Below are positions 44,699 through 53,544 of a DNA stretch of 64,000 bases, in pieces (the first letter of the stretch is position 1; the number at the start of each line of letters is the position of its first letter). The position numbers were made by a program, and so were the translations under genes. The stretch comes from Arthrobacter alkaliphilus (GTDB lineage Bacteria; Actinomycetota; Actinomycetes; Actinomycetales; Micrococcaceae): the NCBI RefSeq assembly GCF_021483235.1, contig NZ_JAKEEC010000011.1, forward strand, positions 1-64,000. The letters are read 5' to 3'. A model generated the notes under the pieces. The model made no database searches, was not told the origin of the DNA, and saw nothing but the letters and a program-made list of their open reading frames with translations.

Positions 44699-44736
44699 AT
44701 ATGCCGATTCCGGAATGCATTCCGGAATCGGCATAT
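44699..44736. promoter_or_regulatory. 38-bp perfect palindrome upstream of the bkd operon
   Basis: The left arm ATATGCCGATTCCGGAATG (44699-44717) is perfectly complementary to the right arm CATTCCGGAATCGGCATAT (44718-44736), with no loop. It begins 48 bp upstream of the E1 alpha start. It contains two TTCCGGAA half-units. Position and perfect symmetry suggest an operator for a dimeric or tetrameric regulator of bkd; a loopless RNA hairpin is less likely. Confidence 0.75.
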
Positions 44737-44745
44737 CTTTGCTTT

Positions 44746-44775
44746 CGTCCCTTACTTTATCCGCAGTAAGGGACG
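44746..44775 (-). terminator. Hairpin after hisC
   Basis: CGTCCCTTACT (44746-44756) and AGTAAGGGACG (44765-44775) form an 11-bp stem with an 8-nt loop, 20 bp after the hisC stop on the minus strand. It lacks a T tract. It may terminate hisC or be a second regulatory dyad for bkd. Confidence 0.55.
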
Positions 44776-44794
44776 CAGGGGCATTTGTTAACCG

Positions 44795-45913
44795 CTAGGA
44801 AGGCCGCGGTGCTTTTGTATAGGACGCACAGAGTTCCAAGAAGCGCGTATTGGCTTCGACTTCTCCGATGCTGACCCGGACGCCTTCGTTGCCGAAGGCC
44901 CGCACGGACAACGCACGCTCGGCGGCAAGTCCGGCAAACTCGGCGCTGTCCTCGCCAAGATTCAGCCACACGAAGTTGCCCTGGGCCTCGGGAACGAACC
45001 ATCCCAGCTCCCGGAGTCCGGCGGTAACCCGGTCCCGTTCATCGACCAGGGTTTGTACCCTTTCAACAACTTGGTCGAAATTCGCCAAGGAAGTAATTGC
45101 GGCGCGCTCGGCAATTTGGGAAACCGCGAACGGGGTTGCGGTAACACGCAGGTGCTGGGTCAGATCCGGACCGGAAACGCTGTAGCCAACGCGAAGCCCG
45201 GCAAGGCCGTGGGCCTTGGAAAACGTTCGCAGGACCACGACATTGGGGTACTTGCGGTACAACTTGATACCGTCCACGGCGTTCTCGTCCCTGACGAACT
45301 CCTGATAAGCCTCATCGATGACAACCACGACGCCTGCCGGCACTGACTGGATGAACCGTTCGGTTTCCTCGGCGGTGAGGATCGGACCGGTGGGGTTGTT
45401 CGGCGTGCAAAGCAAAATCACCTTGGTGCGGACGGTGACAGCGGCCGCCATGGCCTCGAGATCGTGGCGGCCGTCGGAAAGCAACGGGACCTGGACACTC
45501 TCAGCCCCGGCCAACCCTACGCAGATCGGGTAAGCCTCGAACGAACGCCAGGCATAGATCACCTCGTCAGCCTTGCCGTCGTGGTTCTGTCCGGCAAACG
45601 TGGAAAGGATCTGATTCAGGGCTCCGAGGCTTCCGGCTCCGGTGACAACGTCGTCAGCCGGGATTCCCAGGAAGTCTGCGAGCGCCGTGCGGAGCTTCGT
45701 GGAGAGCGGATCCGGGTAGCGGTTGATGTCCGACTGGTCGGCGATCGCTTCGAGCACAGCGGGAATCGGGGGCAGCGGGTTTTCATTGGACGACAGCTTG
45801 TAACTGGTCAGGCCCTCGATCGCTACGGGCGGCTTGCCTGCAGCGTATTTGGGGAGCCTGTCCAAAACCGGACGGGGACGCACGCCCTCCGGTGCGTTGT
45901 CAGAAGAATTCAT
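44795..45913 (-). CDS. hisC: Histidinol-phosphate / aromatic aminotransferase
   Basis: The 372-residue fold-type I aminotransferase has LSSNENPLPPIPAVLEAIAD, LCTPNNPTGP, the PLP lysine in LRTFSKAHGLAGLRVGYS, and the phosphate-binding arginine in GVRVSIGEVEANTRFL. This matches the HisC family. It is not in a his operon here, so an aromatic aminotransferase or second-copy role is possible. Confidence 0.88.
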   Translation of the reverse strand: MNSSDNAPEGVRPRPVLDRLPKYAAGKPPVAIEGLTSYKLSSNENPLPPIPAVLEAIADQSDINRYPDPLSTKLRTALADFLGIPADDVVTGAGSLGALNQILSTFAGQNHDGKADEVIYAWRSFEAYPICVGLAGAESVQVPLLSDGRHDLEAMAAAVTVRTKVILLCTPNNPTGPILTAEETERFIQSVPAGVVVVIDEAYQEFVRDENAVDGIKLYRKYPNVVVLRTFSKAHGLAGLRVGYSVSGPDLTQHLRVTATPFAVSQIAERAAITSLANFDQVVERVQTLVDERDRVTAGLRELGWFVPEAQGNFVWLNLGEDSAEFAGLAAERALSVRAFGNEGVRVSIGEVEANTRFLELCASYTKAPRPS

Positions 45914-46002
45914 GGCACCAGCCTACTTGCAGGGCCTCGGGCGATGCTGGCCGTTCCCTGGCCACCGCGTGACGCATCCGGACCATGTGAAAGCATGGGC
46001 GT

Positions 46003-46428
46003 ATGGGTTCATTCATTGTGCGTGTCCTGATCAACGGGCTGGCCCTCTGGGTTGCCAGCTGGATTCTGCCGGGGATGCATATTTCGTCGTCGGCAACCAC
46101 CAATGCGGTAAGCAACGCGGGCGTCACTCAAGGCGGCGACACCTTGGGTCTGGTCCTTGCCTATCTCTTCATAGGACTCATTTTTGGCATCGTCAATGCC
46201 TTTGTGCGACCACTGGTCAAGCTGCTCTCCCTTCCGATCACGGTCCTCACTCTCGGCCTGTTCACGATAGTCATCAACGCGGCCATGTTGTCCTTGACAG
46301 CTTGGCTCAGCAGTTACACGCCAGTGCACCTCACCATCGACCGGTTCTTCTGGACCGCGGTTCTCGCCGCGATCATCATCAGCCTGATCTCCATGGTGGC
46401 CAGCTGGATTCCTGGCGGCAGGCGGTAA
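46003..46428 (+). CDS. Phage-holin-family (PF04020-type) small membrane protein
   Basis: The 141-residue protein has four hydrophobic segments and the family motif YLFIGLIFGIVNAFVRPLVK followed by LLSLPITVLTLGLF. Despite the name, the family is chromosomal and common in bacteria with no demonstrated holin role; no phage genes are nearby. It converges with the next gene with a 6-bp gap. Confidence 0.9.
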   Translation: MGSFIVRVLINGLALWVASWILPGMHISSSATTNAVSNAGVTQGGDTLGLVLAYLFIGLIFGIVNAFVRPLVKLLSLPITVLTLGLFTIVINAAMLSLTAWLSSYTPVHLTIDRFFWTAVLAAIIISLISMVASWIPGGRR

Positions 46429-46434
46429 CCGGGA

Positions 46435-47832
46435 CTAACGGCCCGCAGCGCGTCCTGCGGCGCCCGCCTTCCCAGCGGAACCCGTGGGTGCTTCGCGGGT
46501 CAGCTTGAACCGGCTCACCTTGGCCATTCCACCGGCGCCCAGTATCCCCCCGAGGGCGGCCGTGGAAGCAGCCAGTGAAGGATCGGAGCTGAGCTGAACC
46601 AGCCTTGCCCCTTCCTCGTAGCGAGAGAGCTTGTGCGCCGGCCCGATTCCTTGGTCCTCACCTGGTTCCAGGATCACGGGATTGGTCATGGTGACCGTCA
46701 CCCTGTCCTTCGTGTCCGGATTCGCTTTGCCTTCCGCTCCGGGAACCCAATCCTGTTCGTGTTCCAGGTGCAGGCTTCCGATGCCGGCTTGCGGGGTGAT
46801 CCCGCCGACCGGCGACCCGGCCGTCACCACAAACCTGAGGTCATAGTCTGCGAGGAACGCTTTGTCCCTGCTCAGGTTCATGGCATGGATTCCGCCTTGG
46901 CTGTGGCCAACTGCCACCACCGATTCGCCGGCAGACGCGCCTGCCTCGAGCAGCGCTTGGCGGATGGCCTTGCCGGTCTCCATCGAGTTGAAACCCAGCG
47001 CTTCCGCAATCCCGGCTTCGTCCAACGGATTGCTGCCTCCCGGCGGACTACCCGGCTGGGTGCCCGGAATCAATACCACCCAGGCGCGTTCGCCGTCCTT
47101 ATCGACCTGCACCACTTCTATATCGCCCTCTGAAGTTGTGCCGAGGTGATCCAGCTCCCGGAGCATTCCTGCTGCCGAGAGGTCCACGCTCTTGGTGGCG
47201 GTCTCTCCCCGGGTGACGAGAACGGGCCGTGGCCTGAGGACAGCCAAGGCGGGGACCGCGAGGATCGTTCTGAGGATTGCACCGACGTCAGCGGGCCCGA
47301 CGGCGACCCCTGCAAGGTTGACCATCGCCGGCGGTGTTCCGACGAGCAGCCCGATCATCCGGTTTAGGTCCCGGACAGCTCCTTCCGTGGCGCCCCTCAA
47401 GCCAAGGTCCAGCGGAGCCGGACCAGCCGCGGTGGCAGGCATTCCCCAGCCCATCCGCAACCTGATCGCCGCATGCGCTTCCGCGAACTCGTATTCACGA
47501 TGGCTTGCCCTGACATCGCTGCCGATCCGCTGAAGCTGTTCGCGGACGCGTCCAATCTCCCGGCCGCTCTCTCCCACGGCAATGATGGCGTCGCTTCCGC
47601 TCGTGTAGGACGAGGTTTGGTGCGGGAAGAGAGCCACCTTCACCGCTTCAGCCTCCACTTCAATGGCCTGCAGTTGGACCACCAGTCCGTCCAGCGCGGC
47701 GGCACCTGCAAGCAGCTCTTCGAATTGGAAGCGGATTCCGCCGACTCCGCCGCGTATCCGCAATGGGCCATCCGGCCCGGGTGTTCGCGGGTGCGGCGCT
47801 CCGCCCGCGCCTGGAGGAGCGACCTCGGCCAT
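46435..47832 (-). CDS. Esterase/lipase-like protein encoded with a WXG100-like partner
   Basis: This is a 465-residue protein. The N-terminal about 200 residues are helical and lack a signal peptide. The C-terminal half has an alpha/beta hydrolase elbow VVAVGHSQGGIHAMNLS, preceded by VVLIPGTQPGSPPGG, and acidic/His candidates later (HLEHEQDWVPG). It starts on the TGATG overlap with the upstream small WXG100-like gene. The layout resembles actinobacterial substrates or toxins linked to type VII secretion, but no secretion gene is in the window. Confidence 0.7.
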   Translation of the reverse strand: MAEVAPPGAGGAPHPRTPGPDGPLRIRGGVGGIRFQFEELLAGAAALDGLVVQLQAIEVEAEAVKVALFPHQTSSYTSGSDAIIAVGESGREIGRVREQLQRIGSDVRASHREYEFAEAHAAIRLRMGWGMPATAAGPAPLDLGLRGATEGAVRDLNRMIGLLVGTPPAMVNLAGVAVGPADVGAILRTILAVPALAVLRPRPVLVTRGETATKSVDLSAAGMLRELDHLGTTSEGDIEVVQVDKDGERAWVVLIPGTQPGSPPGGSNPLDEAGIAEALGFNSMETGKAIRQALLEAGASAGESVVAVGHSQGGIHAMNLSRDKAFLADYDLRFVVTAGSPVGGITPQAGIGSLHLEHEQDWVPGAEGKANPDTKDRVTVTMTNPVILEPGEDQGIGPAHKLSRYEEGARLVQLSSDPSLAASTAALGGILGAGGMAKVSRFKLTREAPTGSAGKAGAAGRAAGR

Positions 47833-48140
47833 CAGAAGCCAGGCTGGGGCTTCGCTGCCACCTTCTGGGCATGGCGGAGGGTGGCTGCGGCGGACTCGCG
47901 CAAGGAATCACGCCCCCGTCGGAGGGAGGCGGCCTGCAGGGCAAGCGTAGTCCGGTAGGCATTGCCGGCCGGTGACTCCCACTGCTCGAGTTGCAGCTGC
48001 GCGAGCCTGGCAAGAACGGAATCGGCTTGGTCGGCGCAGACGCTCATCCGCCATCCGAGTTTCTGGATCTCCACGCCTCGTGAAATACATTGCAGCGCGT
48101 CCGGCTCCGTCACTCCGGCCGCCATAAGAATGCCGCTCAT
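47832..48140 (-). CDS. WXG100-like small helical protein
   Basis: The 102-residue protein is almost entirely helical with a central turn motif LEQWESPAGNAYRTTL. This is the W-x-G-like (here W-x-S-x-A-G) hairpin of the ESAT-6/WXG100 and related families. The two flanking helices are long and Ala/Arg-rich. Its stop overlaps the start of the esterase-like gene (TGATG), so the pair is co-translated and may form a complex. Confidence 0.65.
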   Translation of the reverse strand: MSGILMAAGVTEPDALQCISRGVEIQKLGWRMSVCADQADSVLARLAQLQLEQWESPAGNAYRTTLALQAASLRRGRDSLRESAAATLRHAQKVAAKPQPGF

Positions 48141-48330
48141 GACGTTCTCCTCCTCTATGTCCGATGACGTTGTGGGAGCGACGCTACGTTGTGCCCGGGA
48201 GGCTCGGAACCGCCGTGTTGGGCTATGTGGATAACCTGCAGGAGACGCGGCTGGCGAGGGCAGAAGCGACGTTATTCACATAGGGAAGTCCGGCTAAGGG
48301 TGCGAGCCGAGTTCATGAAAGAATTGCCTC

Positions 48331-49773
48331 ATGCCTGAAACCGTCGCCACAGCTGTTACCCGTACGCCCTCTGGACGCCTGGCCCTCGCCGCGTCGCCGG
48401 AGCCGATCGCCCTGGGCCCGCTGGACGGCCGGTACCACTCCGCTGTCGCTCCCTTGGTCGACTATTTGTCCGAGGCCGCGCTCAACCGCGACCGCGTGGC
48501 CGTCGAGGTCGAGTGGCTCATCCACCTGACCAGCAACAACGTGCTTCCCGGCGCCGGGCCGCTCACTGCTGAACAGCAGGAGAAGCTCCGCGCCATCGTC
48601 ACCGAGTTCGATGCCGCCTCGGTCACCGAACTTGCCGAAATCGAAGCCGTCACTGTCCACGACGTCAAGGCGGTTGAGTACTACATCGGGCGCCGACTGC
48701 CAGCAATCGGCATCGAGAACCTGACGGCCATGGTGCACTTTGGCTGCACCTCGGAAGACATCAACAACCTTTCCTACGCCCTGGGCGTCAAGGGCGCGGT
48801 CGAGGACGTCTGGCTGCCCGCCGCAACGGCACTCGTGAAGCAAATCGAAGCAATGGCCGAGGCAAACCGCGCAGTCCCCATGCTTTCACGCACGCACGGC
48901 CAGCCCGCGACCCCAACCACTCTTGGCAAGGAACTGGCAGTCATCGCGCACCGCCTGAACCGCCAGCTGGACCGCATTTCCAAGACCCAGTACCTGGGCA
49001 AGATCAACGGCGCCACCGGCACCTATGCCGCGCATGTGGCATCCGTTCCCGGTGCCGACTGGCAGGCCATCGCCCGCTCCTTCGTAGAGGGACTGGGACT
49101 GACATGGAACCCGCTGACCACCCAGATCGAGAGCCACGACTGGCAGGCCGAACTCTACGCCGACGTCGCGCGCTTCAACCGCATTCTGCATAACGTCTGC
49201 ACGGACATCTGGAGCTACATCTCGATCGGCTACTTCCGCCAGATCCCGGTTGCAGGCGCCACGGGCTCCTCCACCATGCCGCACAAGGTCAACCCGATCC
49301 GCTTCGAAAACGCCGAGGCAAACCTGGAGATTTCCAACGGATTGCTGGACACCCTGGCCGCGACGCTCGTTACCTCCCGCTGGCAGCGGGACCTGACCGA
49401 CTCTTCCTCGCAACGCAACATCGGCGTTGCATTCGGACATTCGCTTCTTGCGATCTCGAATGTTGCCAAGGGACTGAAAGCCCTTGACGTTGCCGAGGAA
49501 GTACTGGCAGCCGATCTCGACACCAACTGGGAAGTCCTGGGCGAGGCGATCCAGATGGTCATGCGCGCCGAGGCCATCGCCGGGGTCGAGGGCATGGAGA
49601 ACCCGTACGAGCGCCTCAAAAATCTCACCCGCGGTCAGCGGGTGGACGCCGCCCGCATGCAGGAGTTCGTCTCCGGGTTGGGACTGTCTCCCGACGCCGA
49701 GGCACGCCTTCTGGCACTCACTCCGGGCAAGTACACCGGCATCGCGGACCAGTTGGTGGACCACCTGAAGTGA
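48331..49773 (+). CDS. purB: Adenylosuccinate lyase
   Basis: The 480-residue enzyme of purine synthesis catalyses cleavage of SAICAR and adenylosuccinate. It has IALGPLDGRYHSAVAPLVDY, VHDVKAVEYYIGRR, FGCTSEDINNLSYAL, SRTHGQPATPTTLGKELAV, and the fumarase/ASL signature SSTMPHKVNPIRFENAE with catalytic serine. A terminator follows 34 bp after the stop. Confidence 0.96.
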   Translation: MPETVATAVTRTPSGRLALAASPEPIALGPLDGRYHSAVAPLVDYLSEAALNRDRVAVEVEWLIHLTSNNVLPGAGPLTAEQQEKLRAIVTEFDAASVTELAEIEAVTVHDVKAVEYYIGRRLPAIGIENLTAMVHFGCTSEDINNLSYALGVKGAVEDVWLPAATALVKQIEAMAEANRAVPMLSRTHGQPATPTTLGKELAVIAHRLNRQLDRISKTQYLGKINGATGTYAAHVASVPGADWQAIARSFVEGLGLTWNPLTTQIESHDWQAELYADVARFNRILHNVCTDIWSYISIGYFRQIPVAGATGSSTMPHKVNPIRFENAEANLEISNGLLDTLAATLVTSRWQRDLTDSSSQRNIGVAFGHSLLAISNVAKGLKALDVAEEVLAADLDTNWEVLGEAIQMVMRAEAIAGVEGMENPYERLKNLTRGQRVDAARMQEFVSGLGLSPDAEARLLALTPGKYTGIADQLVDHLK

Positions 49774-49806
49774 AAAACCCGGTGCTGCGGGACGGGCGGC
49801 ATGTCG

Positions 49807-49828
49807 GCCCGGCACTCGTGTGCCGGGC
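49807..49828 (+). terminator. Hairpin terminator after purB
   Basis: GCCCGGCAC (49807-49815) pairs with GTGCCGGGC (49820-49828) around TCGT. No T tract follows, but the stem is strong and close to the stop. Confidence 0.7.
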
Positions 49829-49844
49829 CTGATTGGCTGAAATC

Positions 49845-50504
49845 ATGAGGCTCTTGCTTATCCGGCACGGACAAACCCCCGGAAACGTCCTGGGGCAATT
49901 GGACACGGCGTTTCCCGGTCCAGGGCTGACAGAGCTCGGCGAACGCCAAGCCGCTGCGCTGCCGGGCTCCCTGGCCAACGAGGACATCACGGCCATCTAC
50001 GCATCGACCTTGATCCGCACGCAGTTGACGGCCGCCCCGCTCGCAAAAGCCCTCGGACTCGAGGCCACCGTATTGGACGGCCTGCAGGAGATTGAGGCCG
50101 GGGATTTGGAGAAACTCACCGACCACCAGTCGCACCACCGGTACATGAGCACCGTTTTCGACTGGACCGACGGCAAACTCGACGTCCGCATGCCGGGCGC
50201 CGGCGATGGACACGAGTTCTTCGCCCGCTACGACGCTGCCATTGCCAAAGTTGCCGCGTCCGGCGACGAAACCGCCGTCGTGGTCAGCCATGGTGCGGCG
50301 ATCCGCTGCTGGGCAGGGCGCCGTGCCGCGGATGTTGGCCGCGAGTTCGCCGCCACCCACCAGCTGCAGAACACCGGAATCGTGGCAGTCGACGGCGATC
50401 CGGAAACCGGCTGGCGCCTGCTGCACTGGGACCAAAGCCCCGTTGGCGGACTCGCCTTGGCCGACCGGACGGTCGAAGATCCCGCCGGCGACGCCGTCGA
50501 ATGA
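49845..50504 (+). CDS. Histidine phosphatase superfamily protein (phosphoglycerate-mutase-like)
   Basis: The 219-residue protein has the phospho-histidine motif LLLIRHGQTPGN (His about residue 7), catalytic arginine in STLIRTQLTA, the acid in IEAGDLEKLTD, and the second His in VVVSHGAAIRCW. It is probably a small-molecule phosphatase; substrate unknown. ATG 49845 was chosen because the family begins right before the RHG motif. Confidence 0.92.
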   Translation: MRLLLIRHGQTPGNVLGQLDTAFPGPGLTELGERQAAALPGSLANEDITAIYASTLIRTQLTAAPLAKALGLEATVLDGLQEIEAGDLEKLTDHQSHHRYMSTVFDWTDGKLDVRMPGAGDGHEFFARYDAAIAKVAASGDETAVVVSHGAAIRCWAGRRAADVGREFAATHQLQNTGIVAVDGDPETGWRLLHWDQSPVGGLALADRTVEDPAGDAVE

Positions 50505-50628
50505 CGGCTGCCTGGAACGGGCATCCACGCCCCGGTAATTCTCCGGACGCTTACGCGGAGGAAACACCGCGGTAACCGCCGCTTCCTAGGCTTGGTATGC
50601 ATAACCCCCTCCGGCGAAAGAGGTTTCG

Positions 50629-51132
50629 ATGCAGACCAATCCGCGGCTCAACATCAGGCAGGTAACCTGGGCAAACCCGGTGGGAGCAGACCTCCGCGCG
50701 GCGCAGCAAGCGGAACTGGACGCCCGCTTCGGGAACTCAGACCACGAGCCCGGACCCGCGCCGTCGGAAGCCGATACAGCCGTTTTCGTCGTCGCCTATG
50801 AAAAGTGCTCAGGCCAGCCCTTGGGCTGCGGAGGGCTAAGGATCCTGGACGCCAAAACCGCGGAGATCAAGCGGCTTTACGTCGTCCCGTACGCCAGGGG
50901 CTCAGGAGTAGCCAGTTCAATCCTTGCCGCGCTCGAGGCGCAGGCACACGCCCGCGGTTTCAGCATGATCACAGCGGAAGCGGGATCGGCCCAATCGGAC
51001 GGCCGCAGCTTCTACGAAAGCGCCGGCTTCGCCGCGGTGCCCAATTTCGGCCCCTACACCGATGCGAGCCACTCGCAGTGCTACGCCAAGCCGATAGATT
51101 CGCACAGCGCATCGCACACTGCGATGGCGTGA
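50629..51132 (+). CDS. GNAT family N-acetyltransferase
   Basis: The 167-residue protein has the acetyl-CoA binding motif A (IKRLYVVPYARGSGVASSIL, with R-x-x-G-x-A-like turn) and the later FYESAGFAAVPNFGPY motif. AAAGAGG precedes the ATG. It probably acetylates a small molecule or N-terminus. It appears monocistronic. Confidence 0.9.
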   Translation: MQTNPRLNIRQVTWANPVGADLRAAQQAELDARFGNSDHEPGPAPSEADTAVFVVAYEKCSGQPLGCGGLRILDAKTAEIKRLYVVPYARGSGVASSILAALEAQAHARGFSMITAEAGSAQSDGRSFYESAGFAAVPNFGPYTDASHSQCYAKPIDSHSASHTAMA

Positions 51133-51147
51133 GCCCCGGCACGCGGA

Positions 51148-52041
51148 TCAATCCAGGCCGCGGCCGCCCTGCCCCAGATGTGCCCGATTCAGGGCTTCGA
51201 TTTCTTCATCGCTCAAGTCGTCGAAGCTCTTGGCCTCGTGCTTGTCGGTCCGGGAGAAGCGGACGAACATCAGGATGATGAGGGGAAGGTCCACGATCTC
51301 CGCGAGGAACCACATCAGGTCCCCCGCAATTTGCTGGTCGCGCAACGGCGAGGGGAACCAGGCCGGCCGATTGGCCGCGACCGAGGCGGCGCCGTCGAGA
51401 ATGTCCGGGCTGAGTCGCATCAGGATCCCGGGCACCGCGTCGGCAAGCAGCTCGATGAAGACAAAGATGAACTCGACCACGATGAGCGACGAGGTGCGTC
51501 CCGCGCCGTCTTCCATGATCGGAACGGTCATGAGGAGTCCCATGACCGGCACGAGCAAAGTCAGTATGACATCGGCGGCGGGGTCGGTCCGGAGTACGTA
51601 GAAGAACGGGGTCAGGAACAGTGTGAACATCGCCAGCCCCAGGAGGGCCGCGACGAGTGTGTTGCTGAGCATGCGGACGAGCCGATGCCCGAGGACCGTT
51701 TCCAGCCTGGCCGAACCCACCGGACCAAGGGTCTGCCGGGCAAGGGTCAACGGCTTGCCCAGGCCTACCAACAGCGGCACCACAAACAGATAGGACGCCA
51801 CTTTGAGGGTGAATGCCCACCTCAGCTCATGGCTGTAGGTTCCCGGGAAGCCAAAGCTCAGGGCCGCGAAACTACCCAGGCCAAGAGCGAAGAAGGCAAA
51901 AGAGTTCCAGAAGGGCCAGCGGATATCCCGGCGCTTGGCAGCAATCAGGCCCTTTGAATACAGTGCGATCGAAGCAACGAGGACGACCAGGGCAGGCCAG
52001 TTCATCGACCAGGCACCCAGCACGGCATCCACCGGTGGCAT
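51148..52041 (-). CDS. Cytochrome c oxidase assembly protein (CtaG, caa3 type)
   Basis: The 297-residue protein has about seven membrane segments and the CtaG (PF09678) pattern: HELRWAFTLKVASYLFVVPL, LGKPLTLARQTLG, LTPFFYVLRTDPAADVILTL, and DQQIAGDLMWFLAEIVDLPL near the C-terminus. In actinobacteria this family is linked to copper delivery to the oxidase and sometimes fused to copper-resistance domains. The C-terminal tail is acidic and cytosolic. Confidence 0.85.
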   Translation of the reverse strand: MPPVDAVLGAWSMNWPALVVLVASIALYSKGLIAAKRRDIRWPFWNSFAFFALGLGSFAALSFGFPGTYSHELRWAFTLKVASYLFVVPLLVGLGKPLTLARQTLGPVGSARLETVLGHRLVRMLSNTLVAALLGLAMFTLFLTPFFYVLRTDPAADVILTLLVPVMGLLMTVPIMEDGAGRTSSLIVVEFIFVFIELLADAVPGILMRLSPDILDGAASVAANRPAWFPSPLRDQQIAGDLMWFLAEIVDLPLIILMFVRFSRTDKHEAKSFDDLSDEEIEALNRAHLGQGGRGLD

Positions 52042-52191
52042 GGTCAGCGGTCCAAGCCGGACAGCCGGGCGCCAAACCCGGCGCTGCGGTGGATTTTGTC
52101 GATCGTCATCACCGTATCCATGTTACGGAGTCGAGCCGGGCATGGCACGCCACAGGAGACGCAGGCGCCCGGCCTCAGCTAATCTCGCATT

Positions 52192-52626
52192 ATGGAAAAG
52201 GCTGACATCACGTTCCGTACCCGAAAGTGGATACGCCCGGAGGACCTCAACGCCAACGGCACGCTGTTCGGTGGAAGCCTGCTGAAATGGATCGACGAGG
52301 AAGCTGCAATCTATGCAATCCTCCAACTTGGAAATGGCCGAGCCGTCACCAAGTACATCTCTGAAATCAACTTTGTCAGCTCGGCCGTCCAGGGCGATCT
52401 GGTGGAGATGGGCCTGACGGCGGTCCGTTTCGGCCGGACATCACTGACCATGCGGGCGGAGGTGCGCAACATGATCACCCGCGAGAGTATCCTGACCATC
52501 GAGGAAATCGTGTTCGTCAACCTCGGCCAAGACGGCCGGCCGGAGCCGCACGGCTACACGGAAATCACGTATGACCGCGACCGGATTCCCACGCACCACC
52601 TGACGCAAGCACTGCACGAGGACTGA
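52192..52626 (+). CDS. Acyl-CoA thioesterase (YciA-like hotdog fold)
   Basis: The 144-residue single hotdog-domain protein has the family motif RPEDLNANGTLFGGSLLKWI, then DEEAAIYAI with the catalytic Asp/Asn region, and INFVSSAVQGDLVEM. It likely hydrolyses medium- or short-chain acyl-CoA. A T-tailed terminator lies immediately downstream. Confidence 0.9.
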   Translation: MEKADITFRTRKWIRPEDLNANGTLFGGSLLKWIDEEAAIYAILQLGNGRAVTKYISEINFVSSAVQGDLVEMGLTAVRFGRTSLTMRAEVRNMITRESILTIEEIVFVNLGQDGRPEPHGYTEITYDRDRIPTHHLTQALHED

Positions 52627-52633
52627 ACGCCCG

Positions 52634-52662
52634 GCGTCGGGCCCTCCCGACGCAACGTTTTT
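52634..52662 (+). terminator. Intrinsic terminator after the thioesterase gene
   Basis: GCGTCGGG (52634-52641) pairs with CCCGACGC (52646-52653) around CCCT, followed by AACGTTTTT. It lies 7 bp after the stop. Confidence 0.87.
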
Positions 52663-52692
52663 CGGCGCCACTGAGGCGCGGACCGACTTCGC

Positions 52693-53544
52693 CTAGGCGT
52701 GGCGGATGGCCGGAATTCCCCTGGCGGAACTGGTCAATGCCACCATTGACGCCGTGCCCGCGACTGCAAGCACGACGATGACAGGAACGATGCTGCCGAA
52801 CAAAGCTGCGTCGCCGGCAAGGATCACTGCCGCAATGTCGCACGCGCTCATTGTTGCGAGGATCAGTGCGAGCGGCACGGCGAGCAACGCCGGTATCTGC
52901 AGCGTCGACGCTTTGATCTCCAGGCGTTGGAGGCTCACCGCAGCCCCTATGCCCAGGCAGCCCAAGAAGGCTGCCAGGCCGACGAGCCACGCGGTCAAGA
53001 CAATGGACGCGATCGTTGGATTCCGCGTGAGGGCGTTCGATTGGCTCATCAGGAGCAGTGCGAGCATGAGGGCTGCCTCGATGACCCCCAGAACCACGGC
53101 TGGAAGCAGGGGTTTCAGGGCAAACCAGGCCCGTGACCGGCTTACCGGCAGGACCGCCCGGACGAGCAAGAGGATCGCGGCGGCCAACGCAAGCAGCCAA
53201 CCGACCGCGAACAGCCCTAGGCCGCAGTACAGCAGAATGCGAACGGTCATGCCCGTACCGGCACCGGGCGGGTCAAGCAGCGCCTTGTTCGCTGCGGGTG
53301 CGACCAAAAAACCGGCGCACCACGCGATCCAGGTGGTCGAAACACTGGCTAGCAACCTTCGACGGGTTCCGTCCGCTCCGGGAAAGGCCGGCCGGAGCCA
53401 TGCCCGGACAGCACCCCACAACAAATCAGCCGTGGTCCGCGCTGATCCAGAGAGGCTGTCCACCAACGCGTCGAGCTCATCGCCGTAACGGGCACGGAAC
53501 GACGGCGGGTACCACCGCAGCACCCGCCGGGCAAAGCGCCTCAC
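52693..53544 (-). CDS. Multi-pass membrane protein coupled to a PadR regulator
   Basis: The 283-residue protein has an N-terminal cytosolic motif common in PadR-linked proteins (VLRWYPPSFRARYGDELDAL, about residues 8-27), then about seven membrane segments. Such proteins are frequent partners of PadR regulators in Gram-positive bacteria; function unknown. Its start overlaps the PadR stop by 4 bp (ATGA). Confidence 0.8.
   Translation of the reverse strand: MRRFARRVLRWYPPSFRARYGDELDALVDSLSGSARTTADLLWGAVRAWLRPAFPGADGTRRRLLASVSTTWIAWCAGFLVAPAANKALLDPPGAGTGMTVRILLYCGLGLFAVGWLLALAAAILLLVRAVLPVSRSRAWFALKPLLPAVVLGVIEAALMLALLLMSQSNALTRNPTIASIVLTAWLVGLAAFLGCLGIGAAVSLQRLEIKASTLQIPALLAVPLALILATMSACDIAAVILAGDAALFGSIVPVIVVLAVAGTASMVALTSSARGIPAIRHA

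Noticed and set aside
46003..46428. Prophage remnant suggested by the holin-family gene
   Set aside because: This holin-named family is common on bacterial chromosomes; no integrase, terminase, capsid or attachment repeats are nearby.
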